From positions 1-7,871 of the forward strand of contig CACXEB010000385.1 of assembly GCA_902766515.1 (NCBI GenBank): DNA of 7,871 nucleotides, in the 5' to 3' direction. Shown here in pieces: positions 6,485 through 7,871 of this stretch (position 1 is its first letter; the number at the start of each line of letters is the position of its first letter). The position numbers and the translations under genes were made by a program. The notes beneath the pieces are model-generated. The model did no database searches. It saw only the letters and a program-made list of their open reading frames with translations, and was not told where the DNA came from. This DNA is from an uncultured Eubacteriales bacterium (lineage in GTDB: Bacteria; Bacillota_A; Clostridia; Christensenellales; Aristaeellaceae).

Positions 6485-7871
6485 GTGAAACGCAACCGGA
6501 CCATTGCCATCCTGATGGCGCTGGCACTGCTGGCTATGCTCCTGCCGGCGCAGGCGCTGGCGGCGGAGGATTACTGGCTTTGCCCGCAGTGCGGCAGGCG
6601 CGTACGGACGATCGTGGGGGATATCTGCCCGTACTGCGGGTATGAGCGCCATGTCCATGACTGGCTGCCGGCCACCTGCGTGACCCCGAAGACCTGCAAA
6701 ATCTGCGGGGAGACCGAGGGCGAACCGGACCCGGCGAACCATGTGGGGGAGACGGCTGTCCGGGGCGCGCAGGCGGCCACCTGCCGGGCGGCGGGCTATA
6801 CGGGGGACACGTACTGCCAGTCGTGCGGCCGGGTGCTGGCGCGGGGGCAGGCGATCCCCATGTCGGATCACCGATGGGAAGCCGGTGCGGTGCTGCAGGA
6901 AGCGACCTGCATTGCGCCGGGCCGGCAGCGGTTCGCCTGCGCGGACTGCGGACAGGCGGAGGAGCGGGAGCTCCCGGTGGACCCGACCCGGCATACCGGC
7001 GGTACGGAGCTGAAGGACGAGCGGCCGGCGACCTGCGGCGCGGCGGGCTATACGGGCGATACCTATTGCCGGGACTGCCACAGGGCGATTGCCACCGGCC
7101 GGACCATCCCCGCGACGGGCCTTCATGACTGGCAGCCGGCGACCTGCACCGCGCCGAAAACGTGCAAAGTATGCGGTATGAAGGAAGGTGAACAGGCGGG
7201 CCATCAATGGGACGGGGGCCGGGCCATCTATCCGGTCACATGCAGGCTCCCCGGGGTCACGGTCTTTACCTGCACGGCCTGCGGCGCGACAAAGGACAGG
7301 GTGGACCCGGCGGACCCGTCTCGACATACCTGGGATTCGGGAAAGGTGATCTATCCCGCGACCTGCGTCAGGCTGGGATTGATCCACTATACATGTACCG
7401 GCTGCGGCCGGGAAAAGGACGAGACGATCCCACCCGATCCGGAAAACCATGTCGATACAGAGCTTCGCGGCGCGAAGGAAGCCACATGCGCGGAGGCGGG
7501 CTACAGCGGCGACATTTACTGCAAGGCCTGCGGCCGGAAGGTGAGCGACGGCCACACGATCCCGGCCACGGGCCTGCATGACTGGCAGGCGGCGACCTGC
7601 ACGGCGCCGAAAACATGCAGGGTGTGCGGGGCGACAGAGGGAATGCCTGCGGGACACGCCTGGAATCAGGGCGAAATCGTCCGGGAAGCGACCTGTATAA
7701 CAACCGGCATTATCCGGTATTCGTGCACGGTCTGCGGTGAGACAAAGGAAGAAATCCTGCCGATCAATCCCGGTCATCATACCGGCGGTCAGGAAACGCG
7801 GAATGCCGTTGGTGCTGCCTGCGAAGCAGACGGTTACACCGGGGATGCTTATTGTACCGCCTGCGGCGCAA
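6485..7871 (+). CDS. Secreted His/Cys-module repeat protein, GTG start, 3' end beyond the window
   Basis: An open frame of at least 462 codons with no stop before the window ends. The GTG at 6485 follows GGGGAGG (6472-6478) by 6 nt. The product begins (M)KRNRTIAIL, matching the MKRNRIIAIV start of the upstream paralogue, which supports this start; an in-frame ATG at 6470 has no ribosome binding site and overlaps that motif. A signal peptide (about 1-26, ending AQALA/AE) is followed by a CxxC...CxxC head (C33, C36, C48, C51), then at least eleven cysteine modules of three types to the window edge. Two copies of one stretch (7103-7176 and 7556-7629) differ at 10 of 74 bases, with seven synonymous codon differences and two amino-acid changes, as expected of a protein-coding repeat under selection. 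The function is unknown: metal binding, a surface stalk or an adhesin are all possible. Whether it ends in a DUF6273-like domain cannot be seen. Confidence 0.88.
   Translation, partial: MKRNRTIAILMALALLAMLLPAQALAAEDYWLCPQCGRRVRTIVGDICPYCGYERHVHDWLPATCVTPKTCKICGETEGEPDPANHVGETAVRGAQAATCRAAGYTGDTYCQSCGRVLARGQAIPMSDHRWEAGAVLQEATCIAPGRQRFACADCGQAEERELPVDPTRHTGGTELKDERPATCGAAGYTGDTYCRDCHRAIATGRTIPATGLHDWQPATCTAPKTCKVCGMKEGEQAGHQWDGGRAIYPVTCRLPGVTVFTCTACGATKDRVDPADPSRHTWDSGKVIYPATCVRLGLIHYTCTGCGREKDETIPPDPENHVDTELRGAKEATCAEAGYSGDIYCKACGRKVSDGHTIPATGLHDWQAATCTAPKTCRVCGATEGMPAGHAWNQGEIVREATCITTGIIRYSCTVCGETKEEILPINPGHHTGGQETRNAVGAACEADGYTGDAYCTACGA
6656..7871 (+). repeat. Array of at least eleven His/Cys modules of three types
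   Basis: Type a (HDW..ATC..PKTC..CG, mostly 26 aa) begins at residues 58, 214 and 365. Type b (H.GG.EL...ATC..AGYTGD.YC..C.R...G..IPATG, 43-44 aa) begins at 86, 170, 322 and 432. Type c (H.W..G.....TC...G....C..CG..K.......P, 41 aa) begins at 129, 240, 281 and 391. The order is a-b-c-b-a-c-c-b-a-c-b, and the last copy is cut by the window end. Each module opens with a His and holds three Cys, the last two as CxxC. In one type b copy the CxxC is followed by His rather than Gly (C198-H199). Confidence 0.85.
6869..7777 (+). repeat. Two tandem super-units of about 151 residues (modules c-b-a-c)
   Basis: Residues 129-280 (6869-7324) and 281-431 (7325-7777) have the same module order c-b-a-c and lengths of 152 and 151 residues. 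The one-residue difference lies in the type b module. Corresponding short modules are offset by exactly 151 codons (453 bases). This suggests growth by duplication of a four-module block, although the two adjacent type c modules at 240 and 281 resemble each other enough that a single-module duplication also fits. Confidence 0.65.

Noticed and set aside
6380..7780. Long open frame of 466 codons on the minus strand opposite the repeat gene
   Set aside because: It is a GC-rich shadow. The plus-strand frame has a signal peptide, a ribosome binding site and periodic Cys motifs, and its internal repeats differ mainly at third positions of plus-strand codons.

Overview
The window looks like chromosome from a GC-rich, Gram-positive-type anaerobe, most likely a Clostridia-grade Bacillota from an animal gut or rumen. 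The grounds are strong AGGAGG ribosome binding sites, sigma-A-like promoters, a DUF1846/UPF0371 protein, a NahK-type sugar kinase, and secreted cysteine-repeat and DUF6273-type proteins of the kind common in gut Clostridia. The taxon is inferred from gene content only. There are no RNA genes, CRISPR arrays, insertion sequences or phage genes, and no gene-free stretch longer than about 160 bases.

Left part (14-1292): a secreted CapA-like (poly-gamma-glutamate capsule family) protein is read leftward. It is separated from a rightward operon by a compact divergent control region. Each direction has a recognisable promoter with a 17-nt spacer and an extended -10. A perfect 17-bp palindrome lies between the two start points and covers the -35 of the rightward promoter, so it is a good operator candidate.

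Middle part (1293-5266): five tightly packed genes run rightward and look like one transcript. They are an N-acetylhexosamine 1-kinase-like sugar kinase (nahK), a histidine-triad nucleotide hydrolase (hinT), undecaprenyl-diphosphatase (uppP), an unrecognised 79-residue protein, and a 493-residue DUF1846 protein. Gaps are 31 and 13 nt, followed by overlaps of 4 and 17 nt. The set joins amino-sugar phosphorylation with recycling of the lipid carrier for cell-wall and surface polymers; a functional link with the divergent CapA-like gene is plausible but unproven.

Right part (5315-7871): two tandem paralogues encode secreted proteins with near-identical signal peptides and a CxxC...CxxC head, followed by cysteine modules. 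The first (365 aa) has three modules and ends in a DUF6273-like domain. The second starts with GTG, has at least 462 residues and runs off the window end. It carries eleven modules of three types, each contributing one leading His and three Cys, with regular spacings of 26, 41 and 43-44 residues. This modular extracellular protein pair is the least ordinary content of the window.
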